Under the pieces are notes generated by a model that searched no databases, was not told where the DNA came from, and was given only the letters and a program-made list of their open reading frames with translations. A stretch of 64,000 nucleotides of DNA from assembly GCF_040256645.1 (NCBI RefSeq), contig NZ_CP158281.1, positions 1,178,001 through 1,242,000 of the forward strand, in the 5' to 3' direction. Both the position numbers and the translations under genes were made by a program. This DNA comes from Brevibacterium sp. CBA3109. Lineage in GTDB: Bacteria; Actinomycetota; Actinomycetes; Actinomycetales; Brevibacteriaceae. This document shows positions 35,998 through 45,495 of the stretch, in pieces (positions within the stretch are counted from its first letter, which is position 1; every line of letters begins with the position of its first letter).

Positions 35998-37326
35998 TCA
36001 AGAATTTTCAGTGGAAGACACCTCGGCGAGGGTGTTCTCCGATTCATTGTCCCTGTCCATCCAGCCCTTGCCGTCGAGGATTCGGGCCACCATCATGGAA
36101 CTCGTCTGGTCGCCGACCGCGTTGACGGTGGTCGCGGGAGGGTCGATGACGGTGCCGATGATCTGGATGATCGGCAGGGCCGCGGCCGGGAACCCGTAGA
36201 GGGTGATGATCATCAGCTCGCCGATGAACCCGCCGGAGGGGATGCCCGCCATGACCATGCCGGCCAACAAGGCCACGGCGATGCCGATGAGGATGTTGCC
36301 AGGAGTGAAGAAATCGCGCTGGAAAACTGCAAAGAGGAAGGCGATTTTGAGGATCGCGGACAGGCTCGAGCCCTCCATGTGGATCGTCGCCCCGATCGGG
36401 ACGATCGTCTCCCGGATGTCGCGAGGCACGCCGATGCGTTTGCCCGCGCGAAGGTTGGCCGGGATCGACGCCACCGAGGAGGACGTACCCAAGGAGATCG
36501 CCGTCGGTTCGATGATGTTCGACCAGAACGCGGTGATCCCACGTCGGCCGCCGGCGAGGAATGAGTAGAGAGTGAACGCGATGAAGAAGTAACCGATCGC
36601 CACTGGGTAGTAGACGAGGAAGACGCGGACGTAGTCGCCGACGAGCTGGGCCCCGAGTTCACCGATGAGGGCCGCGAAGTAGGCTCCCAGGCCGATCGGG
36701 GCGTAGTACATGATGATCGACGTGAACTTGAGGAATACCTCGGAGCCCGAATGGAGGAACTGGGCGAACGGTTTGCCCATGTCGCCGATCTTGGACGTGG
36801 CGATGCCGACGATGACGGCGAAGACGATGAGGGCGAGCATGTGCTCGGCAGAGAGAATCTTCGAGAAGTCATCGACGACGAAGGTCTGTACGAGCTGATC
36901 GCCGATGGATCCGACCTCTTCGAGGTTCTCGGGGTCGCTCATCTCAACTTGGACACCCTCGGTGGCCTGGGAGATCCAGAGGGCGGCGATCATGACGATC
37001 GAGGCGATGACGCCGGTGACCGCGAAGATGCCGAGCATGCTGCTCAGGATCGTGCCCAGCCTCTTGGCCGAGGACATGCCCGCCACCGCCGAGGAGATCG
37101 AGAAGAAGACGAGGGGCACGACGAGGGTGAACATCATGTTGATGAACAGCGTGCCGAAGGGTTTGATGACCGTGGCCTTCTCCCCGAAGATCAACCCGAT
37201 GATCGCTCCGATGACTACGCCGGCGAGGATGAACAGCGGGAACCGATAGTTGCGCAGGACACGGCCGAGCTTCGACGGGGACCTGGGTGGGATGCTGGCA
37301 GCTGAGCGGCCTGCAGGGGATGGCAT
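35998..37326 (-). CDS. Dicarboxylate/amino acid:cation symporter (DAACS/SLC1 family)
   Basis: Eight-helix sodium- or proton-coupled carrier for glutamate/aspartate or C4-dicarboxylates. The re-entrant hairpin 1 segment with SLGTSSSVASIPANL (about residue 290) and the helix 7/8 segments TIHMEGSSLSAI and GIPSGGFIGELMII mark the substrate site. 442 residues, normal length. GGAAGG precedes the ATG. A weak hairpin (TTCTGCG 35875-35881 with CGCAGAA 35903-35909) about 90 bases after the stop may end its transcript. Confidence 0.9.
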   Translation of the reverse strand: MPSPAGRSAASIPPRSPSKLGRVLRNYRFPLFILAGVVIGAIIGLIFGEKATVIKPFGTLFINMMFTLVVPLVFFSISSAVAGMSSAKRLGTILSSMLGIFAVTGVIASIVMIAALWISQATEGVQVEMSDPENLEEVGSIGDQLVQTFVVDDFSKILSAEHMLALIVFAVIVGIATSKIGDMGKPFAQFLHSGSEVFLKFTSIIMYYAPIGLGAYFAALIGELGAQLVGDYVRVFLVYYPVAIGYFFIAFTLYSFLAGGRRGITAFWSNIIEPTAISLGTSSSVASIPANLRAGKRIGVPRDIRETIVPIGATIHMEGSSLSAILKIAFLFAVFQRDFFTPGNILIGIAVALLAGMVMAGIPSGGFIGELMIITLYGFPAAALPIIQIIGTVIDPPATTVNAVGDQTSSMMVARILDGKGWMDRDNESENTLAEVSSTENS

Positions 37327-37501
37327 AGAGCGAGAACCTTCCGGGAGTATCGGGGTGCGATGAGAGCAGGGAGAACTGCCCAGGAAATCCTAAAGGATTG
37401 AGCGAATGCCGGCTGCGCCGTCCCCTTCTGCGAGAGATGTCTGTGAGAGCGGCGACCGAAACACTCTATACTTAACGATCAATTAGTTTAGACTGGGTTT
37501 C

Positions 37502-39358
37502 GTGAATGATCAGAACCTGGACAATGCTGTCCCCCCGGCCTCCACCGACTCCCTGCTCTCGCCAGCAGACATTGAGTTCCTCCTCTACGATTGGCTGCGA
37601 GTCGATAAGCTCTGTGAGCGCGAACGATTCGCCGGGCACTCCCGCGAGACCTTCGACTCGGTGCTGGCCGCCAGTGAAGAGCTGGCCAAGGAGCACTTCG
37701 CCCCGCACGCCAGAAAGTCAGACCTCAACGAACCGACCTTCGACGGTGAGAGCGTCACCCTCATCCCCGAGATCAAGACCGCACTCGAACGATTCGCTGA
37801 CGTCGGGCTGCTGTCGGCGACCATGGACGAAGAGGTCGGAGGCATTCAGCTGCCCCAGACCGTGGCCACGGCCTGCTTCACCTGGTTCCAATCGGCAAAC
37901 ATCGCGACCTCGAGCTACCCGATGCTGACCATGGCCAACGCGAGCCTGCTGCTGGAATACGGGACAAGAGAGCAGATCGAGACCTTCGTCCGCCCTGAAA
38001 TCGAGGGTCGATTCTTTGGCACCATGTGCCTGTCCGAACCAGAAATCGGCTCCTCACTCGGCGACGTCACCACTCGTGCCGTTCCCGATCCTGGCGGAGA
38101 TGAAGGCACCTACCGGTTGCACGGAACGAAGATGTGGATCTCCGGCGGCGACCACGAACTGTCCGAGAATATCGTCCACCTCGTCCTCGCCCGTGCTGAA
38201 GGTGACGTGCCGGGAACCAAAGGGCTGAGCCTCTTCATCGTCCCCAAACACCTGGTCAGCAACGATGGCAGCCTCGGCGAGCGCAATGATGTCGTGCTCT
38301 CGGGACTCAACCACAAAATGGGCTGGCGTGGGACCACGAACACGCTGCTCAACTTCGGCGAGGGCACGCACACACCCCACGGATCAGGCGGAGCCATCGG
38401 TTACCTCGTGGGGGAGTGCGGCAAGGGCTTGTCCTACATGTTCCACATGATGAACTCGGCGCGCATCGGGGTCGGCGCCGGAGCCGTGGCGCTCGGCTAC
38501 CACGGTTACCTCGACGCCCTGCGCTATGCCCGTGAACGCCGCCAGGGCCGCTCCGATGACGGCCGCGGCAAGGATTCCCCGCAGGTGCCGATCATCGAAC
38601 ACGCCGATGTCCGCCGCATGCTTCTGTCTTCGAAGAGCTACGTCGAGGGAGGGCTCGGTCTCATCCTCTACGCGGCCACGCTCCTCGACGAATCCGAAAC
38701 CGCAGACACCGAGGCCGACCGTGCACGCGCGGCGCTCCTCCTCGACGTGCTGACCCCGATTGTGAAGACCTGGCCAAGCGTGTGGGGTCTCAAGGCCAAT
38801 GACCACGCGATTCAGGTCCTCGGCGGGGCTGGCTACACCCGCGACCACGCCGTCGAGCAGCTCTACCGTGACAACCGACTCAACCCGATCCACGAAGGCA
38901 CACACGGCATCCAGGCCAAGGATCTTCTGGGCCGCAAGGTCATCATGGCCGGGGGAGAGGGGCTGAAGATCCTCGTGGAGGAGATGCGATCCACCCTCGC
39001 CGAGGCGGCCGGTGGGACCTCGTGGAACGCCGAATCCGGTGCCCTGTCAGAGGCCATCGACCGTGTCGAGACCGTGACTGCTGCCGTGTGGAAGTCGGCT
39101 GAGCCGGTTCATGCGCTGGAGAATGCGTGGACCTACCTCGAAGCGGTGGGACATACGGTCATCGCCTGGCTGTGGCTGCAGCAGGGCATGGCTGCCGAGG
39201 CCGCCGTGCGCTCGCGTGGTGACTCGGCGCTGCGGCGCGGGAAGATCGCTGCAGCCCGCTACTTCTTCGTTCACGAGCTGCCGCAGACCGGGCCTTGGTT
39301 CGACCTTGTGGAGAGTGGCCCGTCAACCTTCACCGACCTGGATGACACGTGCCTGTGA
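37502..39358 (+). CDS. Acyl-CoA dehydrogenase, long form with C-terminal domain
   Basis: 618-residue FAD enzyme of the longer bacterial acyl-CoA dehydrogenase class: N-terminal helical extension, core with MCLSEPEIGSSLGDV and LHGTKMWISGGDHE, and a C-terminal segment beyond the catalytic region. The catalytic Glu lies in LNPIHEGTHGIQAKDLLG. GTG start at 37502. A -10-like TATACT at 37467-37472 and a short AT-rich segment (TTAACGATCAATTAGTTTA) just downstream suggest a promoter with an operator in the 30 bases before the gene. It stands alone rather than in a beta-oxidation operon. Confidence 0.9.
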   Translation: MNDQNLDNAVPPASTDSLLSPADIEFLLYDWLRVDKLCERERFAGHSRETFDSVLAASEELAKEHFAPHARKSDLNEPTFDGESVTLIPEIKTALERFADVGLLSATMDEEVGGIQLPQTVATACFTWFQSANIATSSYPMLTMANASLLLEYGTREQIETFVRPEIEGRFFGTMCLSEPEIGSSLGDVTTRAVPDPGGDEGTYRLHGTKMWISGGDHELSENIVHLVLARAEGDVPGTKGLSLFIVPKHLVSNDGSLGERNDVVLSGLNHKMGWRGTTNTLLNFGEGTHTPHGSGGAIGYLVGECGKGLSYMFHMMNSARIGVGAGAVALGYHGYLDALRYARERRQGRSDDGRGKDSPQVPIIEHADVRRMLLSSKSYVEGGLGLILYAATLLDESETADTEADRARAALLLDVLTPIVKTWPSVWGLKANDHAIQVLGGAGYTRDHAVEQLYRDNRLNPIHEGTHGIQAKDLLGRKVIMAGGEGLKILVEEMRSTLAEAAGGTSWNAESGALSEAIDRVETVTAAVWKSAEPVHALENAWTYLEAVGHTVIAWLWLQQGMAAEAAVRSRGDSALRRGKIAAARYFFVHELPQTGPWFDLVESGPSTFTDLDDTCL

Positions 39359-39515
39359 GGATGTGAAGCCCTGGTGCAGGCTGCTCACCGCTGGTGGGGC
39401 GATTGTGTCCGAAATGGTCCTCGAAAATCATGGGCTTGCCGTATCGCAAAGGTGATTGAGCGCGCATGATGGTGATAACAGGTTCGAGCACTGATATCCG
39501 AGAGGAGGTGCAGCC

Positions 39516-39698
39516 ATGTCTGAGAATCATCAGCCAGAGAACGGGCAGGACGAGTCCTCAACCTCCCCCGCCGAGGCAACCGGCAGTTCCGCTCAACGGT
39601 CAGAGGCGGAACAGATCCGTTATGACCACGACGACAAGATGGTCGACGAATGGGAAGACGAATCATTCCCCGCCAGCGACCCGCCGGGACGCTGCTGA
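39516..39698 (+). CDS. Small acidic protein with conserved SFPASDPP ending
   Basis: 60 residues, strong GAGGAGGTG before the ATG. The first 35 residues are disordered (Glu/Ser/Gln-rich); the end MVDEWEDESFPASDPPG matches a C-terminal motif widespread in small uncharacterised bacterial proteins. Function unknown. Confidence 0.75.
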   Translation: MSENHQPENGQDESSTSPAEATGSSAQRSEAEQIRYDHDDKMVDEWEDESFPASDPPGRC

Positions 39699-40562
39699 TC
39701 AGTTCACAGTTGAGCTGACGAGCGCGTCGCCAGAAAGGGCCGGGACATCGGCTTGCTGTGGTGGCGCGCTTTGTTGACGTTGGCCAAGGTCTACGGGGTT
39801 GTCATCCGGCCTGTCGTGCACTCCGCGACACGGTCGTCGTCGAATCGCTGGATTCTCAGCGGTGATCCGACCCGGATTCCGTTCATCCCGGAGACGAGCA
39901 TTGTTCCGGGGGCGATTGACTCTGTCAGCGAGTGTCTGCACCGAGGTTCGAAGAGCCAGCCAAACATCGGAGAGGTCACAATGGGCGGCGATATCGAGGT
40001 CGCCTTTGCTGGGACAGTCATCACGGGCTCCAGCTGCATAGGTTCACCGACGGAGAGCACACAGGAGAAACGTCAGATCAGCGAGTTGGGGCGTTGCTTG
40101 TCCTGCCTCATCGATGAAGCGCCACGCCAAAGATTCTTGTCCCAAGGGCCCCGAACATCCGTGGAACTGACGCAAAGGCTGTTCATTCCAAAGGAATCAG
40201 CAGCAACAGCGCCTGCCAAGCTGTTCGCTTCCTATTCGGTTCCAGCTGGTGCGGAGCATCACCCTGTATGACATCCATGGCACATTCCTTCTCAAGCCAG
40301 GCAATCCGACGTCGAGTTGCACTGCCCAGCGGGATTGGCTGAACTCGTGTCACGACACGATCCGAATTGATGCGATGAAGAAGGTCTGGCTGGCACAGTG
40401 AAATCGGACTTCTCAGATAGAAAGAGCTGGACGGATTCTCCCCCGAGCTCAGGAATGATCGGCTACTTTCTGAGCTGATGTCCATCGGCGGTCTGTTCGG
40501 TGAGTCTGCACCGAGGGGTGGTTCCCTGGGTTAGTAGGGGAATCTAGCCGAATCACGAAGAC
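39699..40562. other. 864-base region without a supported gene
   Basis: No frame here has a family match I recognise, a ribosome-binding site and good codon use together. Frames of 80-170 codons exist on both strands but look like chance in GC-rich DNA or very decayed sequence. No transposase, tRNA or hairpin was seen. Confidence 0.5.
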
Positions 40563-41327
40563 TCACAGTGCTGGTGCTGCGACGCTCCCCATACGATTCA
40601 ACCGGTAGCGCGTACGAGTGTCGTACTGGGTCAGGATGCGCAGGAACAGGCCGCCCGCGATGAGGCCGCCGATGAGATCGGTGGCCCAGTGCCACCCGAG
40701 GAGGAATGAGACGACCACGGAATTCACGCTGATGGCGATGACGACCCAGCACAGAACTCGTACGAGCCGCCGGGATGCGCCACTGTAGTTGGCGATGAGA
40801 TAGACGGCCGCGCCGTAGATGAGGACCGCCTCGGCAGAGTGTCCGGAGGGAAAACTGATCCCACGGTCGCCGAGCTCGAGCAGACCCCCTTGGAAGAATC
40901 TCGGATCGTGCAGAGTCGTCGCTGGCCGGGCGAGCAGAACCTTCAGTCCTCCGATGCCGATGAAGAAGGCCGCCTCGGTTGCCAGCGCAAATCCGATCGG
41001 GCGCCAGGACTGCCTCCTGTGCGCGAGCACAATAGCGACAACCGCCAACACCGGCGTACAGACCGCCTGCGCGGCAATGCGATCCAGAACATTCTGTGCG
41101 AACCACACCAGATCAGGGTCGAAGAGGTAGAGCCAACGTCGATTGAGTTGGTAGTCCCAGACCCGCAAGGGTCCCGCGGCGATGATTGCCAACACGACGA
41201 ATCCGAGTGCCAGTGCCCAAATTGAGGTTGCCCGATTAAGCCATCCCTGACTCTGAGCCTGTATTCGGCCACGAGCGGAGGGAAGGCCGGTCGGACCATC
41301 AGGCGCCATACGCGAATCGACAACCAT
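40563..41327 (-). CDS. PAP2 family phosphatase
   Basis: Membrane phosphatase (lipid phosphate or undecaprenyl-pyrophosphate type). Six predicted helices and the three PAP2 motifs: KVLLARP near residue 130, PSGH near 160 and the His/Asp motif in LLGWHWATDLIGG near 210. About 254 residues from ATG 41327; a later ATG at 41309 is possible, and neither has a clear ribosome-binding site. Divergent from the acetamidase gene. Confidence 0.85.
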   Translation of the reverse strand: MVVDSRMAPDGPTGLPSARGRIQAQSQGWLNRATSIWALALGFVVLAIIAAGPLRVWDYQLNRRWLYLFDPDLVWFAQNVLDRIAAQAVCTPVLAVVAIVLAHRRQSWRPIGFALATEAAFFIGIGGLKVLLARPATTLHDPRFFQGGLLELGDRGISFPSGHSAEAVLIYGAAVYLIANYSGASRRLVRVLCWVVIAISVNSVVVSFLLGWHWATDLIGGLIAGGLFLRILTQYDTRTRYRLNRMGSVAAPAL

Positions 41328-41451
41328 CAAGGGTGAGTTTAGTCGCTTCGAGGTGTCGACGTGGAAACGGCTGAATCATGGGGGTTGAATATCGACACAG
41401 CGTGCCGATCGGCACTATTGGCGTTATGACGTGTATCACGTAGCATCGAGT

Positions 41452-42453
41452 ATGGCTGGCCTCGATTTTGTTCCCAAGCGAGACCAGTTCGTCTACACCT
41501 TTGGCGGTTCTCAACCTGTCGCCACGATCAAGCCTGGCACTGCCCTGCGATTGTGGTCCGAGGATGCGTTCAACAATGCGATCACCTCTGTCGCTGATAT
41601 CCCAAGCGAGAAGTTGGATCCACGGTTCCTGAACCCGCAGACAGGACCGTTCTGCGTCGAAGGAGCTGAACCAGGGGACACCCTGGCCATCCATATCGCC
41701 GATCTCACACCCGCCCGCGGGTGGGGAGCCTCTGCGATGATCCCGTTCTTCGGCGGGCTGACGGCCACGGACAGAACCAGCCTTCTGCATGAGCCTCTGC
41801 CGGAAGGAGTCTGGATCTACGAAATTGATGCCGCCGCGCAGACAGTGGGATTCCAGACGCGCAGGGGCGATTTCGAACTGGCGCTGCCTCTCGAGCCGAT
41901 GCTGGGCACCGTCGGCGTAGCGCCAGCCGGCGGAGAGGTGCATTCGTCGTTGACTCCCGAACGCTACGGCGGAAACATGGATACACCGGAGATGAAGGTC
42001 GGCACGACTGCCTATTTCGGAGTCAACGTCGACGGCGCCATGTTCTCCATCGGCGACGGCCACTACCGCCAGGGCGAGGGTGAAGCGTGCGGCACGGCGG
42101 TCGAGGGAGCGATGAACTCGACGATCATCGTCGATCTCATCAAGGGAGGCGGTCCGGCTTGGCCGCGGCTGGAGGATGACGGTCATTGGATGGTCGTCGG
42201 GTCTTCACGGCCGATGGAGGACTCGTGGAGGATCTCCCAGGTCGAAATGATCCGCTGGCTCGGCGAACTCTACGGGTTGGAGACCATGGACGCCTATCAG
42301 CTGCTCACCCAGATCTCCCTCGTCCCGGTCGCCAATGTCGTGGACACCAACTACAGCGTCGTGACGAAGATCCCGAAGTCCCTGCTGCCTGAGCGCAGTG
42401 CGTTCGACGGGCTTCACGCGGACTTGCGAGAACGTGCACGTTCATTGGTTTAG
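41452..42453 (+). CDS. fmdA: Acetamidase/formamidase family protein
   Basis: Zinc amidohydrolase releasing ammonia from formamide, acetamide or another small amide. Conserved blocks in order: GDTLAIHIADL, MIPFFGGLTATDRT, LPLEPMLGTVGVAP, GGNMDTPEM and GDGHYRQGEGE (metal-site residues). 333 residues from ATG 41452, within the family range. An SDR gene follows after 32 bases on the same strand. A broken piece of a second copy lies at 47.7 kb. Confidence 0.88.
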   Translation: MAGLDFVPKRDQFVYTFGGSQPVATIKPGTALRLWSEDAFNNAITSVADIPSEKLDPRFLNPQTGPFCVEGAEPGDTLAIHIADLTPARGWGASAMIPFFGGLTATDRTSLLHEPLPEGVWIYEIDAAAQTVGFQTRRGDFELALPLEPMLGTVGVAPAGGEVHSSLTPERYGGNMDTPEMKVGTTAYFGVNVDGAMFSIGDGHYRQGEGEACGTAVEGAMNSTIIVDLIKGGGPAWPRLEDDGHWMVVGSSRPMEDSWRISQVEMIRWLGELYGLETMDAYQLLTQISLVPVANVVDTNYSVVTKIPKSLLPERSAFDGLHADLRERARSLV

Positions 42454-42485
42454 CTCATGAGAGCAAAGAAGAAATAAGGCGAGTT

Positions 42486-43244
42486 GTGGACTTAGGAATA
42501 CACGGAAAGACAGCGATGGTCACCGGTGGTACACGCGGTATCGGGCGTGCCATAGTGGAAAGGTTCCTCGCCGAGGGTGCGCACGTTGCGTTCTGCGCCA
42601 GAAATGGCACGGAAGTCGCCGAGGCAGAAGAGGTTCTGGCCCGAGACGGAAAAGCTGTGGGCACGGTCTTGGACGTCAGCGATTCCACGTCTCTGTCCGC
42701 TTGGGTTGAGGCTACAGCCGCTGAGTTCGGCCGAATCGACATGGTCGTCAACAGTGTTAGTGCCTTGGCGATTCCGGATACAGAAGAGAACTGGTACGAG
42801 TCGTTCAATGTCGACATGATGGGCACAGTGCATCTGTCCAAACTCACGATTCCGTATTTGGAGAAAAGCGAGGTCGCCTCGCTGGTCTCCATTTCGAGTG
42901 TCTCGGGTCGAGAAGCTGACTTCGCTTCCGGGCCCTATGGCACGATGAAGACCGCGATCATCGGCTACATGGCAGGGCTTGCGCTGAGCCTTGCGGGCAA
43001 AGGAATCAGGGTCAATACCGTGTCGCCAGGCAACACATATCACGAGGAAGGGGTCTGGCCCGGAATCGAATCGTCCAATCCTGAACTGTTCGCGCAAGCG
43101 CTGAGTTTGAATCCCACTGGGCGTATGGGCACTCCCGAAGAGACAGCTGCGAGCGTCGTCTTCCTATCCAGCCCGTTGTCGAGTCGAACCACTGGTGCGA
43201 ACCTCTTGATCGATGGCGCATTGACCCGAGGAATTCAGTTCTGA
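42486..43244 (+). CDS. Short-chain dehydrogenase/reductase
   Basis: 252-residue SDR: TGGTRGIG near residue 15, and the catalytic tetrad with YGTMK; the usual NNAG reads NSVS, so the adenine-side loop is variant. The C-terminus ATGANLLIDGALTRG-like ending is typical. GTG start with AAGGCGAG. Probably co-transcribed with the acetamidase gene; the substrate is unknown. Confidence 0.9.
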   Translation: MDLGIHGKTAMVTGGTRGIGRAIVERFLAEGAHVAFCARNGTEVAEAEEVLARDGKAVGTVLDVSDSTSLSAWVEATAAEFGRIDMVVNSVSALAIPDTEENWYESFNVDMMGTVHLSKLTIPYLEKSEVASLVSISSVSGREADFASGPYGTMKTAIIGYMAGLALSLAGKGIRVNTVSPGNTYHEEGVWPGIESSNPELFAQALSLNPTGRMGTPEETAASVVFLSSPLSSRTTGANLLIDGALTRGIQF

Positions 43245-43259
43245 ATCTATGCGGAACGC

Positions 43260-43445
43260 TTAGTCGTTTTCGGGCTCGTCGTCTGGGACTTCGGCGTCGT
43301 TCTGCTCGACTTCTTCTTCCTTGTCGCGATCGTCGCCGTGCTGCTGGCCCGGGTCATTGGCATGTACGACATCCGAAGTGGGAGCCGCTCCCGCCGCTTT
43401 GTCGAGGTTCTTGGTGGCCTTGCGCATCCCGTCTTCAATCGGCAT
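43260..43445 (-). CDS. Small acidic hypothetical protein
   Basis: 61 residues; N-terminus MPIEDGMRKATKNLDKA, then a hydrophilic tail dominated by Asp/Glu (DRDKEEEVEQNDAEVPDDE). GAAAGGTG lies before the ATG. Looks like a CsbD-like or general small stress protein by composition, but no family is assigned. Confidence 0.6.
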   Translation of the reverse strand: MPIEDGMRKATKNLDKAAGAAPTSDVVHANDPGQQHGDDRDKEEEVEQNDAEVPDDEPEND

Positions 43446-43508
43446 GATGTTCACCTTTCGCAATCACCTGTGAAGTGGCTCTCAGTCTACGCCTCGGCTA
43501 TGGCCACA

Positions 43509-44396
43509 TCACTGGGGGCAGGCAGGTTGTGAATATGCAGTGATCGATTTCAACTGCGGCTGGGCCTGTGCATCGGCGACGACCGCAGCGCCGACGGCAT
43601 TCGCGGTGTGCAGGGCCTCTGTGTGGGAGGTACCAGAGCACAGTGCTATGGTCAGCGCGGCACAGAAGGCGTCACCGGCTCCCACTGTGCTCACAACCTC
43701 GGCGCTGCGCCCGGGGACGAAGGCGCTCTGCTCACCGTGGTGGAGAATCTCTGCTCCCTTCGCACCGTAGGTCACTGCTACCAAGGGTGCTTCACGCAGG
43801 TCCGGGTTGAGTGCGAACTCGGACTCATTGACGATGATGAGGTCCGCACGCTCGATGAGTTCCTGGGGCAGTCGAGCGGCCGGAGCGGCATTGAGGGCGA
43901 AGAACCCGCGGCAGCGTCGTGCAGCTGCGACGACGGTGGCCAGCGGAATCTCCAGCTGAGCGAGCACAGTCTCGTCCGCTCCGAAGTCCACACCATCGAC
44001 GGTGACTGTGGCATTGGCTCCGTCGCAGACAGAGATCTGGTTCTCCCCAGCGGCGTCGACCATGATCACAGCCGTGCCGGTGGCCTCCGTCGAGGTTCCC
44101 ACACCGCTGACGTCGACGCCTGCCCGCTGCAGGGAGGTAAGCATCGCCGTGCCGTCGGAGTCGTCGCCGACCGCTCCGATCATTCGTGTTCGTGCTCCCA
44201 AGCGGGCGGCGGCAGCTGCCTGATTGGCGCCCTTTCCGCCGGCACTTCGGGTGAGGGCGCCGCCGCTGACGGTCTCTCCGGCCTGCGGCAGCCGCTGAGA
44301 GGTTGCGGTGATGTCGATGTTGATGCTGCCGACGACGGCGAGGCTGACGGAGGAGGTCGGAGCCGGTTCTGGGCGTGTATCGGGAGTGATGGTCAC
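43509..44396 (-). CDS. rbsK: Ribokinase (PfkB family)
   Basis: Phosphorylates ribose at O5. Substrate-binding GSINIDIT and GGKGANQAAAAARLG near the N-terminus, and the ATP/catalytic motif STVGAGDAFCAAL with the base Asp near residue 248. 295 residues. Convergent with nothing; on the same strand as the GntR gene upstream (37 bases). Together with the nucleoside hydrolase across the divergent region it would channel nucleoside ribose into the pentose phosphate pathway. Confidence 0.88.
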   Translation of the reverse strand: MTITPDTRPEPAPTSSVSLAVVGSINIDITATSQRLPQAGETVSGGALTRSAGGKGANQAAAAARLGARTRMIGAVGDDSDGTAMLTSLQRAGVDVSGVGTSTEATGTAVIMVDAAGENQISVCDGANATVTVDGVDFGADETVLAQLEIPLATVVAAARRCRGFFALNAAPAARLPQELIERADLIIVNESEFALNPDLREAPLVAVTYGAKGAEILHHGEQSAFVPGRSAEVVSTVGAGDAFCAALTIALCSGTSHTEALHTANAVGAAVVADAQAQPQLKSITAYSQPACPQ

Positions 44397-44433
44397 TAGG
44401 TGTCCTCTGTTTTCGGTCAGGATAGGGCAGATG

Positions 44434-45225
44434 TCATGTGGTGGGGCTCTGGATCACGGTGAGAGGCCCCACGATCGAGGAGATGATGCATTTTGCGAGG
44501 TAGATCGGGGCGGAATCGGCTTCGGCAACCTGGGTGAGGATGAGCACTGGATCGGTTTCGAGAAGGTTGAGCTGTTTGCCTCGAGACGCGCCGATGATGC
44601 TCGGTGTGATCTGGCAGCTGGCCATTGTGAGTACCGGGCCGCAGATTTCTTGGATTCCGGCGAGCAGGGTGGCCTGCGCCTCTGCGGCACGCGGCAGGGC
44701 CGCGGAGATGAGGGGGTGGGAATCGCCGAGATACCTCCCCGCCGGCAGGTGCTCCTGGACGATGGCCACCGGTTCGCCGGCACGGTGCAGCACGCTCTCG
44801 CGGAACCAAGCATTGGCCTCTGCTTCGAGGTTGAGGTGGTCGGAGACGAACTCTGTGTTCGGCTGGAGCAGCATCGGCGAGGCATCCACCGTGAGCGGTG
44901 ACTGCTCACCGGCCAGTACGACTTCGAAGGGGCGCAGACCCTCGAGGCCCAGTCTGGGCACCGAGGCGGTGACGAATCGCCCTACCCCTCGGCGAGTGCT
45001 GATGAGGCCGTCCTCCTCCAAGAGCATCAGTGCTTCGCGGATGACTGTGCGGCTGACTCTCAGCGCAGTCCCGATCTCCGTCTCGCGAGGCAGAGCGGAA
45101 CCGACGGGGAAGGCTCCCGACCGGATACCCTGGGCGATGCGTGAGTAGACAGCGACTCGCATCGGCTGGCCTGCTGTTGTGCTCAGCGGTGTCGACAGCA
45201 GTGATTCGGCGTCGGTCATCGTCAT
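44434..45225 (-). CDS. GntR family regulator (HutC subfamily)
   Basis: Winged HTH at residues 24-90 (PRETEIGTALRVSRTVIREALMLLEEDGL) and a C-terminal UTRA ligand-binding domain of about 150 residues. Transcribed with ribokinase and divergent from the nucleoside hydrolase, so it probably responds to a nucleoside or sugar intermediate. Candidate sites in the divergent region are a perfect palindrome at 45261-45285 and paired direct repeats at 45337-45367. Confidence 0.9.
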   Translation of the reverse strand: MTMTDAESLLSTPLSTTAGQPMRVAVYSRIAQGIRSGAFPVGSALPRETEIGTALRVSRTVIREALMLLEEDGLISTRRGVGRFVTASVPRLGLEGLRPFEVVLAGEQSPLTVDASPMLLQPNTEFVSDHLNLEAEANAWFRESVLHRAGEPVAIVQEHLPAGRYLGDSHPLISAALPRAAEAQATLLAGIQEICGPVLTMASCQITPSIIGASRGKQLNLLETDPVLILTQVAEADSAPIYLAKCIISSIVGPLTVIQSPTT

Positions 45226-45260
45226 TCCTTCGGTCGGGCGGGCTGCTGCGAGAGGTGAAG

Positions 45261-45285
45261 CGATCGGTCGGTTTCCGACCGATCG
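45261..45285. promoter_or_regulatory. 25-base perfect palindrome upstream of gntR
   Basis: CGATCGGTCGG (45261-45271) and CCGACCGATCG (45275-45285) are perfect 11-base arms separated by TTT. It lies 36-60 bases upstream of gntR in a non-coding gap of 270 bases. It may be an operator or a leader hairpin. Confidence 0.55.
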
Positions 45286-45336
45286 GAGCTGGTAGCCAGC
45301 ATGTGCCTATTCAGACAAGAATGCTGCGAAATATAC

Positions 45337-45367
45337 ACATCATACTCAAGAGGTATAACATCATACT
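45337..45367. promoter_or_regulatory. Paired direct repeats, 21 bases apart
   Basis: ACATCATACT occurs at 45337-45346 and again at 45358-45367. The 21-base period equals two helical turns, so both copies face the same side of the DNA. In an AT-rich patch upstream of the nucleoside hydrolase. Confidence 0.45.
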
Positions 45368-45495
45368 TGAAAGCGAGTGGCCGTGTCCCACCTCTTGTGC
45401 TCTCAGGTCTTCACTCCGAGCGCGGGCCGAATGACTGGGACCTGCAATCTGCGCCTCTCGATATTCGGTATTCGACGACACGCAAAGGACATCCT

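Noticed and set aside
37441-37501. Possible TetR operator just before the long acyl-CoA dehydrogenase.
   Set aside because: The symmetry in TTAACGATCAATTAGTTTA is too weak to list separately; mentioned only with the gene.
39753-40271. 172-codon plus-strand frame in the gene-poor stretch after the SFPASDPP protein.
   Set aside because: No ribosome-binding site, no recognisable family, uneven composition; not enough to call a gene.
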